Below, in pieces: positions 1 to 9,147 of a stretch of DNA of 33,186 bases. The stretch is from Microcoleus asticus IPMA8. Its GTDB lineage: Bacteria; Cyanobacteriota; Cyanobacteriia; Cyanobacteriales; Microcoleaceae. The DNA lies in the NCBI RefSeq assembly GCF_013179805.1, contig NZ_SRRZ01000082.1, positions 1 to 33,186 of the forward strand. The letters run 5' to 3'. The notes beneath the pieces are model-generated. The model did no database searches and was not told the origin of the DNA. It was given only the letters and a program-made list of their open reading frames with translations. How positions within the stretch are numbered: position 1 is the stretch's first letter; each line of letters begins with the position of its first letter. A program made the translations under genes and the position numbers.

Positions 1-92
1 TATCGTGCACACTAGCTAATTTAGGATGATTACATTTACGTCAAGGAGCTTAACTACACAGAGGCTTTGATTGTTTTCGGAGATGTCTATTC

Positions 93-119
93 TATAGCGA
101 TCGCAAATCATTCGTAAAT
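93..119 (+). repeat. Left terminal inverted repeat of the IS630 element
   Basis: The first 16 bases (TATAGCGATCGCAAAT) match the right end exactly in inverted orientation. The next 11 bases match at about 8 positions. The palindromic HIP1 octamer GCGATCGC sits at bases 5-12 of the repeat. Confidence 0.85.
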
Positions 120-1302
120 TAATTAAGGGTTCGCTCGAGCAGCAGTTCCATTGAGTGTTGGTTCAAAAATACCAAATTTGTGTAACTTGAGAAAGTCAAA
201 GGTTTGTGACTGTATGGTAAAATTTAAAAACCATTTAACCAAGGCAAAAGAACTGAGCCGATTCCCAAATTTTCTCACCCAAGTCTTGGCATGAAGCCAA
301 ATATCTTCGACTGGATTCTGCTCCGGAGCATTAGGAGCAAACAGGACACAAGTTAAAGGCCATTCATCCCGCTCCTTACCTTGATTAATTTCTTCTAGGT
401 AAGCTTTCATTTCTTTATATTTGTGATAGCTGGCTCCATCCCAAATAATCAAATGTCTGGCTTCGGGATTTAAAGATTGTAAGTCTTTTAAGAAAGCCAC
501 TGTATTCTCAGAATTTGCCGTTGCATATTCTCGCAGAACAAACTGTTTTGTTAAATAATTTACTGCGCCATAATAAGTTTGTTTTTCTCTCTGATTCACC
601 AGTGGTATTTCTATTCTCTCGTTGCGCCTTCCCCAAAGATAACCACAGACATCTCCCCACAATAGATGACACTCATCAATCAAATACACCACAAGCTTTC
701 TCGATTCTATAGCTCGGGCGTGTTCTTCCAGAATCTCACAGATTTCTTGGTGCTTTTTTTTGACAAGTTCTTCATCACGTTTTGGATTCTTTTTTTGAGA
801 TTTTTTCCAGCTAATTCCCGCTGATTTAAAAAGTTGGTAGTAGCTAGTTTTTGATTGAAATTCAATCTGATATCGCTCTGCTATATAATTTGATAATTCG
901 GATAAATCCCACTGGTTTTTATTGGTTAACCATTGGATGACTTCCGCTCGTTCTTCAGGCTTAAGTTGTCCCGGCGAACCCTGATGATTTAAGCGCAACC
1001 CTTCAATTCCATGCAACGCATAATTGATTTTCCACTTACTGATAAATGGAGATGATACTCCCAATATCTTTTGAATAGTTTCGCGGCGAACCCCTTCAAT
1101 TAACATGCGGATAGAAGCAGCTCTTTTAAGTTCTCTTGGGTCGGGATTGCTGGCAATAAAATTTTCGAGTTCCAATAAAGCTTGGACTTCATGCTCCACA
1201 AAATTTTCTGCCGATTTCTTTTGGGACATCTCAACTCCTACTGAGATTTACGTCCTCATTATTATACATGATTTGTGATTTACAATTCATTTGCGATCGC
1301 TA
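95..1302 (-). mobile_element. IS630-family insertion sequence, apparently complete
   Basis: One transposase gene lies between near-perfect terminal inverted repeats. Both ends read inward TATAGCGATCGCAAAT, followed by a further 11 bases with a few mismatches. The outermost TA at 93-94 and 1303-1304 fits the TA target duplication known for IS630/Tc1-type elements, so I place the element between them at about 1.2 kb. The exact boundary could be two bases further in or out because the ends read TATA. The transposase frame is open and its catalytic residues are present, so the copy may be active. Confidence 0.85.
123..1229 (-). CDS. IS630-family DDE transposase
   Basis: A 368-residue transposase that would cut and rejoin the ends of its own element at TA targets. 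The N-terminal 130 or so residues hold a helix-turn-helix of the IS630/Tc1 kind (about residues 38-72, with ETIQKILGVSSPFISKWK). The catalytic core has the three acidic residues in their usual settings: D185 in YLIDE, D264 in IIWDGASYHK, and E308 in PEQNPVEDIW, the last two 44 residues apart. The length is normal for single-ORF IS630 transposases and there is no internal stop or frameshift. It is the only gene in the element. The family assignment rests on the DDE motifs plus the TA-flanked terminal repeats. Confidence 0.93.
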   Translation of the reverse strand: MSQKKSAENFVEHEVQALLELENFIASNPDPRELKRAASIRMLIEGVRRETIQKILGVSSPFISKWKINYALHGIEGLRLNHQGSPGQLKPEERAEVIQWLTNKNQWDLSELSNYIAERYQIEFQSKTSYYQLFKSAGISWKKSQKKNPKRDEELVKKKHQEICEILEEHARAIESRKLVVYLIDECHLLWGDVCGYLWGRRNERIEIPLVNQREKQTYYGAVNYLTKQFVLREYATANSENTVAFLKDLQSLNPEARHLIIWDGASYHKYKEMKAYLEEINQGKERDEWPLTCVLFAPNAPEQNPVEDIWLHAKTWVRKFGNRLSSFALVKWFLNFTIQSQTFDFLKLHKFGIFEPTLNGTAARANP

Positions 1303-1304
1303 TA
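1278..1304 (-). repeat. Right terminal inverted repeat of the IS630 element
   Basis: Read on the minus strand this begins TATAGCGATCGCAAAT, identical to the left end, and continues with partial similarity. It lies about 50 bases upstream of the transposase start, so the transposase promoter must be within or next to this end. Confidence 0.85.
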
Positions 1305-1371
1305 ATTCATGTTTGATATCTTCCCCATCCCCTAATTGACTTTTTTTTGAGTTCCCATGCTCTTGCTGGTA

Positions 1372-1394
1372 AAGCAGATGATTTGGATCTGCTT
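1372..1394 (-). terminator. Possible intrinsic terminator of the GT-C-like membrane protein gene
   Basis: AAGCAGAT and ATCTGCTT form a perfect 8-bp stem with a 7-base loop, starting five bases beyond the stop codon. On the minus strand only TTT-ACC follows, so the U tract is weak. Confidence 0.45.
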
Positions 1395-1398
1395 CGCC

Positions 1399-3144
1399 TT
1401 AATTCCCGGTCAATTTCACAATACAAGACGCATCCAAAACCACTAGAATTTCATTCTGAAAAACAGCACAACTTGTCATTGCTGGAGCTAAGGCAGGAAT
1501 TTTCCCTTGTTTGAGAGAAAGCATCGCCTCCGGTGTCGCATCAAAATCATCTATCCAGCCGTAGTCCTCTACATAATCAAGAGTCAAAGCATTGCGATCG
1601 AGCATCCAAAAATCAACTCCATATTGATTAATAAAATTTTGCAACACAGCTCGATCGGGCGTGTATTGAGCGCGAATTAAATCGCTAACTCGCTGCCGAA
1701 ATCTGCTGTAGTAGCCTTTCTGATAAGGCACTGCATATTCCTTTGCCACCCAAACCGAACGCTGACTAAATGTTGGCAAAGTATCAGTCTCTGCCGCGAT
1801 TGAAGCAATCAAGATATCTTTAGGTTGTTGCTTAAAGAAATTGTACAAACCCGGCATTTTACCTTCTGCATACCCGACTGTAGGGAATTTTTTGACTGAG
1901 CAGGGATAAAGGACAACGGCGATAGCGATTGTCGCTGTCGTAATTAGTGCAACTAAATTTTTTAAATGAAAGGTTGTTGCGGTTTTTGATGCCCAAGAAC
2001 CGACTCCATCGATAATTAAAGTTAGGACAATCGCAGTTATTAAAACAATAATAAATCGCAAGCTGTAAGCAGTATAGCGACCTGGTTGATAAAGTTTAAA
2101 AATGGTAGCGTGAGCCGCAAAAAACATCGCCGAGGATGCTAAAAATAGCTGAAGCAAAAGCCAAATTTTGCTTTGAATTTGATTTGCTAAGGGAAAAGCC
2201 GATCGCCAAAACAGCAGCAGCGGAAATAACAGCCCGACACAGTGAGTTACAGGCGTAAACAGCGACTTGGGAAACATCCCGCTGCCCCGCCCTGTCAACC
2301 AATAATCTACCGGATTTGGACGAAAAAAAGCATTTCTGCCGTCAGGTGCAAATTCGCCCATTTGCTTCGCTTCTGCTGCGGTATAAGTTGGGCCAAATTC
2401 AGAGTTATCTAAGGCATAGGGCAGCATTACTAAAAAGATTACTCCCAAACCTGTAGTGCAAAATAGGTAATTAGTACGATCGCCCGACAAGCGCAAACCG
2501 CCGTTTTCCCAGCATAGCAGGCGCAAAACTAAAATTCCGGCAGCAACCAAGGCATAAGGAGGATAGAATAGTCCGACTAGCGCGATCGCCCCCAAACAAG
2601 GCAGCAACGAACTGCGCGACAAATAATATAAAAAAGCCAGAAATATCGGATATATAAAAGCTCTTGGCGTTGTGGAAGCCAAATCGTCTGTCATCCACAT
2701 ATGCTGATTTAACAGCAAAGATGCCATAAATCCAGTCATCGGCACTGGCAGCATTTCTAGGCAAAGGCAAAAACAGTAATAAGTGGAAATTAAGCCGAGA
2801 AATAGCGGCAATATTTTGTGAAAAAATAGCGGGTGAATGCCAACTGTTGCTGCTAATTTGTAGAGCGTGCTGTATCCTGCGGGGGCGACTGATTGAAAGT
2901 AATTAGCAATGAAATCGTTGGGGAATAATTCAGGATCGACAAACCGCATCATCCAGAAAACGTGTTGCCTCGCATCGTCTTGCACCATATACTCGGCGCT
3001 GAAGACTTGCTTGAGTCCTAAAATAGCATAAACTGCGGCAAATGTCAAGCTCAGAGTCAACCAAAATATTGTGTGCGATCGGGATTTTTCATCAACAGTC
3101 GCAGTCAGAAATTTATGCAAGCGGGCTATGAACATCGCAGTCAT
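1399..3144 (-). CDS. Polytopic membrane protein, possible GT-C-type glycosyltransferase
   Basis: A 581-residue integral membrane protein that I cannot assign to a named family. After a short cytosolic start, a first membrane segment (about residues 25-45) is followed by a loop with QDDARQHVFWMMRF, an acidic pair in the first extracytoplasmic loop. This is where GT-C glycosyltransferases carry their catalytic Asp/Glu motif. About ten further hydrophobic stretches follow to about residue 420. A soluble C-terminal domain of about 160 residues (from about VGYAEGKMPGLYNFF) ends the protein. That layout is usual for GT-C enzymes using lipid-linked sugars, but the function is an inference from topology. 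The gene appears to be transcribed alone. Confidence 0.75.
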   Translation of the reverse strand: MTAMFIARLHKFLTATVDEKSRSHTIFWLTLSLTFAAVYAILGLKQVFSAEYMVQDDARQHVFWMMRFVDPELFPNDFIANYFQSVAPAGYSTLYKLAATVGIHPLFFHKILPLFLGLISTYYCFCLCLEMLPVPMTGFMASLLLNQHMWMTDDLASTTPRAFIYPIFLAFLYYLSRSSLLPCLGAIALVGLFYPPYALVAAGILVLRLLCWENGGLRLSGDRTNYLFCTTGLGVIFLVMLPYALDNSEFGPTYTAAEAKQMGEFAPDGRNAFFRPNPVDYWLTGRGSGMFPKSLFTPVTHCVGLLFPLLLFWRSAFPLANQIQSKIWLLLQLFLASSAMFFAAHATIFKLYQPGRYTAYSLRFIIVLITAIVLTLIIDGVGSWASKTATTFHLKNLVALITTATIAIAVVLYPCSVKKFPTVGYAEGKMPGLYNFFKQQPKDILIASIAAETDTLPTFSQRSVWVAKEYAVPYQKGYYSRFRQRVSDLIRAQYTPDRAVLQNFINQYGVDFWMLDRNALTLDYVEDYGWIDDFDATPEAMLSLKQGKIPALAPAMTSCAVFQNEILVVLDASCIVKLTGN

Positions 3145-3154
3145 TCAATTTTAG

Positions 3155-3258
3155 ATTTTAGATTTTAGATTTTGGATTGATCCCACGGATCAATTCGGGG
3201 GCTTGAGGATTTTAGATTTTAGATTTTGGATTGATTCCACGGATCAATCCGGGGGCTT
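3155..3258. repeat. Two tandem 54-bp units containing TTTTAGA heptamers
   Basis: Two adjacent copies with a 54-base period (3155-3208 and 3209-3258, the second slightly short). Each starts with ATTTTAGATTTTAGATTTTG and continues with a small palindrome (GATCC-CACGGATCA type) and CGGGGGCTT. They lie directly upstream of the membrane protein start, so they form part of its 5' region. Confidence 0.8.
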
Positions 3259-3395
3259 TTACCATCAAAAAATTCTTGTCAAAAAATGTCTTAAATAAAA
3301 GTTTGCAGCAGCGCTTAAGAACTACTACAAACAAATACTTTATATGAGATTCGCCTGCAAATGCCGCTTTACTTTCAACTTTGCCCGATTTTAGA

Positions 3396-4376
3396 TTATT
3401 TTCCAGGCCGCACGCCCGCAATTTTAAGGCGAATCCGATACAGACTTGTATTTGCCGTAATGTAAAGCGTTTTGCGATCGCTTTCTCCCCAAGCCAAATT
3501 AGTCGCCGTCTCAGGCACAGGAATCTTCCCTAAAACCTTACCATCCGGCGAAAAAATCCACACTCCCCCCGGCCCGGTGCTGTAAACATTCCCCTCTAAA
3601 TCAACTTTTAGACCGTCGGGAACTCCGCCTTGACTGGCATCTTTTAACTCCGCAAAAAGCTGCTGGTTGGTAACAGTTCCGTCTGGTTTTACATCGAAAA
3701 CGGCAATGTATCCCGCTTCCGAATTGTTGACATAAAGTTTTTGCTCGTCTGGCGAAAAGGCGATGCCATTCGGCAGCACCAAATCCTTAACCAGCAGAGT
3801 TAATTTCCCGTCTGATGCCAGCCTGTAAACACCGTAAAAACCTAATTCTTCCTGCTCTTTACTAACACCGTAGCGCGGATCGGTAAAATAAATGCTGTCG
3901 TCGGATTTAACAACCAAATCGTTCGGACTGTTTAGCCGCTTGCCCTCGTATCTATCCGCCAAGGTGATAACTTTGCCGTCCTTTTCTGTGCGAGATACGC
4001 GGCGATTTTCGTGTTCGGCAGTAAGTAAGCGGTTTTCTTTGTCTAAAGTATTCCCATTGGCTTTTCCCGAAGGGCGGCGAAATACCTCAACTTGCTGATT
4101 TGATGCGAATTTATAGATAATATTGGCGGGAATATCGCTGAACAGCAAAAAGCCGTCTGGATGCCAAATCGGGCCTTCTATAAATTGGAAGTCGCCAGCT
4201 AGTTTTTCTAATTTTGCGCTGTCATCGAGAATACTTTGCATGGTATTTTTTTTGTCCGGGTTTTCCGTTTGGGCGATCATTTTTGTTAAGTTACCCCTAA
4301 CTTTTGGGCTAGGGTTGCTGACTGCTAAAGTTAATACTATCAACAACAAACTAATTGTAGCAAGTTTGATTTTCAT
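3396..4376 (-). CDS. SMP-30/gluconolactonase/LRE-family protein, exported
   Basis: A 326-residue six-bladed beta-propeller of the SMP-30/gluconolactonase family, which hydrolyse lactones of sugar acids or related esters using one bound divalent metal. The family's metal-binding residues are recognisable: E67 in FIEGPIW, N152 in SPNDLVV and D254 in PDGLKVD. Other family hallmarks include FTDPRYG (165-170) and LPNGIAFSPD (201-210). Residues 1-20 form a hydrophobic signal-like segment, so the enzyme probably works in the periplasm or is membrane-tethered. The actual substrate cannot be told from sequence. Flanking genes are unrelated. Confidence 0.88.
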   Translation of the reverse strand: MKIKLATISLLLIVLTLAVSNPSPKVRGNLTKMIAQTENPDKKNTMQSILDDSAKLEKLAGDFQFIEGPIWHPDGFLLFSDIPANIIYKFASNQQVEVFRRPSGKANGNTLDKENRLLTAEHENRRVSRTEKDGKVITLADRYEGKRLNSPNDLVVKSDDSIYFTDPRYGVSKEQEELGFYGVYRLASDGKLTLLVKDLVLPNGIAFSPDEQKLYVNNSEAGYIAVFDVKPDGTVTNQQLFAELKDASQGGVPDGLKVDLEGNVYSTGPGGVWIFSPDGKVLGKIPVPETATNLAWGESDRKTLYITANTSLYRIRLKIAGVRPGK

Positions 4377-4587
4377 ATTGGATCATCAATGAATTACTTC
4401 CTTCTCACCATAAGATCACCTATTTCCTTCTTTATTTCTTCCTTCCTTCTTTCTGCGCGACAAGAGCGCTATTGCGCCCCCTTCGCTAACACGTCGAAAG
4501 CGGTTCGTCAACTCACTATTTTGATAAAAACAAGATAATTTACAGGTATTAAATTCAATAGTATCGTATGTAACCAAAAATATGTAA

Positions 4588-4615
4588 CAAAAAAAAAGCT
4601 CGAATTTTCGAGCTT
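4588..4615 (-). terminator. Intrinsic terminator of the M48 protease gene
   Basis: AAGCTCGAA and TTCGAGCTT form a perfect 9-bp stem around a 2-base centre (4596-4615). On the minus strand the stem is followed by a run of about nine T. It lies about 38 bases after the protease stop codon. Confidence 0.85.
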
Positions 4616-4652
4616 CATTATATTTAACGTAAAAGGTTTTACCTGTCAAGTG

Positions 4653-6376
4653 TTAAGCTGGAAATGAAACAAATAGCGCCGCAATACCAAGAACGATCGC
4701 ACCGATACCCATCACAACAGACCAGAATCGGTGATAACTCTTAACCGTCGTACCGCTATCGCTTTCAAGCTGAATCAAATCCATCCAAGGTGCAACGCCC
4801 CGGCGGAACCAACCCAAAGTCCTAACATCCATTCCAATCAAACTTTTAACCCGTTTCATCCCGAACAGAAAATTACCAATTGGCCCAAAACGAGAAGCAT
4901 AGCGCAGATAAATCATTCCCGTTCTGTCTTGCAATTTCAAATCAGAACCGAAGGTATAACCCGCATCGCCGCGACCAATTAATTCGCCTTGCAGTTGCGC
5001 CGGTTGACCCCGCAAAGGACTTGCATAAGGGTCAGACATTAAGGTTAAAACATCCAAATGTTCTGCTTGTTCGTAATTCGGGAACATCACCAAAGTCTTG
5101 AGCACAATTCCCACGCCCAAACCGATTAAAGGACAAGCAACCATCATCATCGGGTTTACAGCATACAGGGAAATGCCGATCGCAAAACCCACTGCTAACC
5201 CCAGAGTTTCTGCACTGTACAGCAGCAAATCGAACACAAAATTGCCGTACAATCTCCGCTTGCTCAAATCGTTGCCTTCGCCGACAATCCGGCCCATATC
5301 AAACTCAATATCCAAGCCTAATTGTTCGGCATAAGTGCTCAAAGCGCGAACTCGTTTACCCGTCAGCGGGTGAGTCGAGTTCAACTCCATCCACCAACCC
5401 CACGGATTAAACATATCCCACAAAAACACTCGCCCAATCTTTTCTGGTTCCGAAGAAATCCTGTAAGCAGTGCCGGTAGATGTGGCAGCTTTGGCATCGT
5501 AAATGCCTAAAGCGCGAGTTCCTTCTAATAAACGGCTGGGTTCTGTTGCTGTTTGTCCTTCTTCCAAAATACCGTAAGCAATTTTTACCAAAGCGCGAGA
5601 CAAAGCGTTGGGATTTCCAGTAGTTTGGGCCGCAAAATAATCTGCAAAATATTCTCGCGTCCTCGACAAATACAGCAATAAATAAGTGCCTGCGATGTAA
5701 AAAAATAAGCAACAGCAGCTACCGTACCGGCCGCATCTTTAGCTTTGTCGCCACCACTTCGACCCATTCTTTGAGCTGTAGTGTAAATTAAATAAGTAAT
5801 CTGCACCAAAGTCGAAGCTAAAGTCATTACTGCAAAGTCCCAGTGGACGATGTGACCGAGTTCGTGGGCGTAAACAGTGGCAATTTCATCGTCGTCTAAA
5901 TAGGTGAAAAGACCTTGACTGACGACTAAGCGAGCGCTGTTTGGAAATGAACCGTAAGTAAAAGCAGTAGGGTTTTGGTCGTCGATAATTCCTAAACGCG
6001 GCTGCTGGAGTTTTTTCTGCTTGCAAACCTTCTGAATAACTTTCGCTGTTTCGGGACTTAGGCTTTCAATTTCTGCTAGGGAAACCCACCGAGTATTGTA
6101 GAGCCAATTTTGGGTTAAGTCCATCAAGTAAGGCGATAGGAAAAAAGCAGCGATGTTAAAAATCAGGGTAATCGGAAGTGCGATCGCCAATCCGGTGACT
6201 GGATCGGGACTGTTGAGAATCAAAACAGAGGCTAAAGATAACGCTAACACCATACCAAACAGCAGGCTGATGGTGACGCCGGAAGCTAAAACGAGATTTC
6301 CGCCAGTTTTCTGTATCAGTTTAACCCCAGCTTTGGCTGCTCGCCCTACCTTGCGTAAAGGGGCGTGAGATGACAT
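4653..6376 (-). pseudogene. M48-family membrane metalloprotease, split by a one-base frameshift
   Basis: The gene reads in two frames: 6376 to 5585 (N-terminal part, 263 codons including an out-of-frame tail) and 5678 to 4653 (C-terminal part). The N-part has membrane segments at about residues 30-55 and 62-85 and the zinc motif HELGH (H171, E172, H175). The third zinc ligand, Glu in TREYFADYFA, lies just past the shift in the second frame, so neither piece alone would be an active peptidase. The frames join at a run of seven T on the coding strand (5699-5705). One extra T, or a -1 slip, would give a continuous protein of about 574 residues. The start is supported by AGGAG eight bases upstream. 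HtpX-like M48 proteases degrade damaged membrane proteins. Sequencing error, true mutation and slippage are all possible. Confidence 0.85.
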
Positions 6377-6551
6377 AATAATCTCCTAAGGTTATTGACA
6401 AATTGAAATGACCGTGAGATTTTATCTATACTTCAGTGTTTTAACCTGTAATTACAAATCGCTGTAAGGGGTCTCAACAAAAATATAGAATTTCCTTGAG
6501 AATTGTTAAAATTAAAAACCGCCCCAAAATTTATTTTTTGGGGATTCAATT

Positions 6552-6600
6552 CAAAAGTCAAAACCCAAAGCCCAAAACTCAAAACCCAAAACTCAAAATT
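6552..6600. repeat. Heptanucleotide array (CAAAACC/CAAAACT), 7 units
   Basis: Seven consecutive seven-base units of the form CAAAACY, with variants CAAAAGT, CAAAGCC and CAAAATT. The array ends 17 bases before the proA start, so it lies in the leader or promoter of proA. Confidence 0.85.
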
Positions 6601-6617
6601 ATTTAAAACTTACTGCC

Positions 6618-7901
6618 ATGTCTATTATTGAAATTGCCCAAAAAACGCGCGTATCTGCTAGAAAATTGGCAGTTTTGTCCGCTGATGCCAAAAATCAAGC
6701 TATTGATGCTATAGCTAAAGCTTTAGAAGCTGCTGCGCCGGATATTGTGGCGGCGAATGCTGCTGACTGCAAGGCGGCTGAGGCGGATGGAATTGCCAAA
6801 CCGCTGTACGATCGCCTCAAGTTGGATGAGAGCAAGTTGAAAAGTGCGATCGCGGGCGTGCGCGACGTTGCGAAACTCCCAGATCCGGTAGGTTCCGTGC
6901 AAATTCACCGCGAATTGGATGCAGGATTAATTCTGAAGCGCATTACCTGTCCTTTGGGCGTTTTAGGCATTATTTTTGAAGCGCGCCCTGAGGCGTTAAT
7001 TCAGATAGTTTCCTTGGCAATCAAATCGGGAAACGGCGTCATTCTCAAAGGCGGCAAAGAAGCAGTCCGTTCCTGCGAAATATTGACAAAAGTGATACAT
7101 CAAGCATTAGCAGAAACTGCGGTTAATCCAGAAGTTGTGCAGTTGCTCACCACGCGGGAAGAAACAATCGAACTGCTCAAAATGGATGAATATGTAGATT
7201 TGATAATTCCCAGAGGTTCTAATTCCTTCGTGCGGTTTGTGCAGGAAAATACCCGAATTCCCGTGTTGGGACACGCCGACGGAATTTGTCATTTGTACGC
7301 CGACAAAGCAGCGGATATTAACAAAGCAGTAGAGATTTCTGTAGATGCAAAAACCCAGTATCCAGCCGCCTGCAATGCCATTGAAACTTTGTTAGTTCAC
7401 AGTGCGATCGCCCCCGTTTTCTTGCCCGCTGTCGCCGCAGCTTTGCAGCAGAAAAAAGTAGAACTGCGGGGAGACGAAAAAACTCGCGCCATCCTCGAAA
7501 CTATTGCCGAAGCAAATGAGTCGGATTGGTCTACAGAATACAGCGATTTAATTTTGTCAATCAAAATAGTAGATTCTGTGGAAGAGGCAATTAACCATAT
7601 CAATACATACGGTTCCCGACACACAGATGTGATTGTTACCGAAGACAGCGAAACCGCCGAAACATTTTTAAATGGAGTTGATGCGGCAGGAGTTTATCAC
7701 AATTGTTCGACTCGATTTGCCGACGGTTTCCGCTACGGCTTCGGTGCAGAAGTGGGGATTAGCACGCAGCAAATGCCGCCTCGCGGGCCTGTTGGTTTAG
7801 AGGGGTTGATTACCTATAAGTATCGAGTTGTTGGAGATGGTCATGTTGCCGCGAGTTATGTAGGGAAAGATGCGAAGGAATTTACACATCAAGATTTGTA
7901 A
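6618..7901 (+). CDS. proA: Gamma-glutamyl phosphate reductase (proline biosynthesis)
   Basis: A 427-residue cytosolic enzyme that reduces L-glutamyl 5-phosphate with NADPH to glutamate 5-semialdehyde, the second step of proline synthesis. It is an aldehyde-dehydrogenase-fold protein of normal length. Recognisable landmarks are GVLGIIFEARPEALIQI (114-130), the glycine-rich KSGNGVILKGGKEA (136-149), IIPRGSNSFV (196-205), and the catalytic cysteine C252 in YPAACNAIETLLVH. The C-terminal part has TRFADGFRYGFGAEVGIST, typical of ProA. The gene appears monocistronic. The ATG has no clear Shine-Dalgarno sequence, but the protein begins where family members do. Confidence 0.97.
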   Translation: MSIIEIAQKTRVSARKLAVLSADAKNQAIDAIAKALEAAAPDIVAANAADCKAAEADGIAKPLYDRLKLDESKLKSAIAGVRDVAKLPDPVGSVQIHRELDAGLILKRITCPLGVLGIIFEARPEALIQIVSLAIKSGNGVILKGGKEAVRSCEILTKVIHQALAETAVNPEVVQLLTTREETIELLKMDEYVDLIIPRGSNSFVRFVQENTRIPVLGHADGICHLYADKAADINKAVEISVDAKTQYPAACNAIETLLVHSAIAPVFLPAVAAALQQKKVELRGDEKTRAILETIAEANESDWSTEYSDLILSIKIVDSVEEAINHINTYGSRHTDVIVTEDSETAETFLNGVDAAGVYHNCSTRFADGFRYGFGAEVGISTQQMPPRGPVGLEGLITYKYRVVGDGHVAASYVGKDAKEFTHQDL

Positions 7902-8031
7902 TACAAGATTTACGCAACTGGCATAATTAGTAGGGTGCGTCAGAATTCTAGGCCCTGAATAATCACCCTAGAACTGAGTTTTACCCACCCTTAAACTGGA
8001 TAGATGTGTGACACTTACGTAAGTCCCGATT

Positions 8032-9147
8032 ATGACAGAAAATCCAAATCAACCCAGAGAATACGATGCTGTCCTTGGCGGTGAATCTCAAGTGCCATTA
8101 GGTGCGGCTGTCTTAGGCGGGATTCCCGGTATTAAAATTCGGTTAGCTTCTCCCATTGTTGAGGTGAAAGTTGCTGCACTGTCTGAAGCATTCAGCAGAT
8201 ATGGGGACGCAGGTTTAGATTTAATAATTGCGGCACTGCAAGATGAATCAATCGCGGTAAAATTTGCAGCCTATTCGCTGCTGAAGGATAGAGATGAACC
8301 AAGTCTAAAACAGCAGTTCCAAAAATATTTGCCTACTTTTCACTTTGATGTCATCACAGTTGATGCTGAAGGAAAAGAAAACAGTCGCCGCCGTCATTAT
8401 GCTCACTTGTTCCCCGAAGATTTAGGGAATGGAAGTGTACTGGAAATGGTTTATATTCCCGGCGGCACATTTATGATGGGTACCCCAGCCACAGAGGAAG
8501 ATAGAAGAGATAATGAAAGTCCGCAGCATCAAGTAACAGTACCCGCTTTTTTTGCAGGTAAATATCCCATCACCCAAGCACAGTGGCAAGCAGTGATGGG
8601 ATGCAACCGATCCTTTTTCAAAGGTGAAAAACGTCCTGTTGAATGTGTATCGTGGAATATGGCCGTCGGATTCTGTCGCCAACTCTCGCAACAAACCGGG
8701 AAAAAATATCGCCTCCTGAGTGAAGCAGAATGGGAATACGTCTGTCGTGGGGGTACAACAACCCCATTTTGTTTTGGGGAAACCATTACCCCGAAATTAG
8801 TCAACTATGGGGGATACTCCCCCCACGCAAACGCCCCCCAAGGACTTAACAGCAGAAAAACAACTGCTGTCGGGAGTTTTCCTCCGAATGCCTTTGGGAT
8901 TTACGATATGCACGGCAATGTTTGGGAATGGTGCAGCGATAGGTGGCACGAAAACTATAGCGGCGCACCAACTGACGGAAGTTCGTGGGAAACTGGCAGA
9001 GAGGATCGCCGGGTGCTGCGTGGCGGTTCCTGGGAAATCTATGCAGTCCGTTGCCGCAGTGGCGTTCGTGAGTGGCTATCGGCGGATCACAGTTGGAGGC
9101 CCTGGGGTTTTCGCGTAGCGGTAGCGTCGGTTTCTCCGTCGTCCTAG
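8032..9147 (+). CDS. HEAT-like repeat plus FGE-sulfatase (SUMF1-type) domain protein
   Basis: A 371-residue protein in two parts. Residues 1-105 include EYDAVLGGESQVPLGAAVLG followed by HEAT-like helices (VKVAALSEAFSRYG, AVKFAAYSLL). Residues 135-370 form a formylglycine-generating-enzyme (SUMF1/C-type-lectin-like) fold: MVYIPGGTFMMGTP, PITQAQWQAVMG, RLLSEAEWEYVCRGG, GNVWEWCSDRW, VLRGGSW and WGFRVAV. The paired catalytic cysteines that true FGEs have near the C-terminus are not evident, so a binding or regulatory role is more likely than sulfatase activation. The segment between RGGSW and GFR (about 331-364) is the usual variable surface of this fold. A Ser/Thr kinase follows on the same strand after 407 bases; such pairs are common in cyanobacteria and suggest signalling. 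Confidence 0.88.
   Translation: MTENPNQPREYDAVLGGESQVPLGAAVLGGIPGIKIRLASPIVEVKVAALSEAFSRYGDAGLDLIIAALQDESIAVKFAAYSLLKDRDEPSLKQQFQKYLPTFHFDVITVDAEGKENSRRRHYAHLFPEDLGNGSVLEMVYIPGGTFMMGTPATEEDRRDNESPQHQVTVPAFFAGKYPITQAQWQAVMGCNRSFFKGEKRPVECVSWNMAVGFCRQLSQQTGKKYRLLSEAEWEYVCRGGTTTPFCFGETITPKLVNYGGYSPHANAPQGLNSRKTTAVGSFPPNAFGIYDMHGNVWEWCSDRWHENYSGAPTDGSSWETGREDRRVLRGGSWEIYAVRCRSGVREWLSADHSWRPWGFRVAVASVSPSS

Noticed and set aside
515..712. Plus-strand frame opposite the transposase
   Set aside because: It lies wholly antisense to the IS630 transposase and has no domain or ribosome-binding site.
4416..4649. Minus-strand frame between the SMP-30 and M48 genes
   Set aside because: It runs through the terminator hairpin and through pyrimidine-rich repeat sequence; composition is not protein-like.
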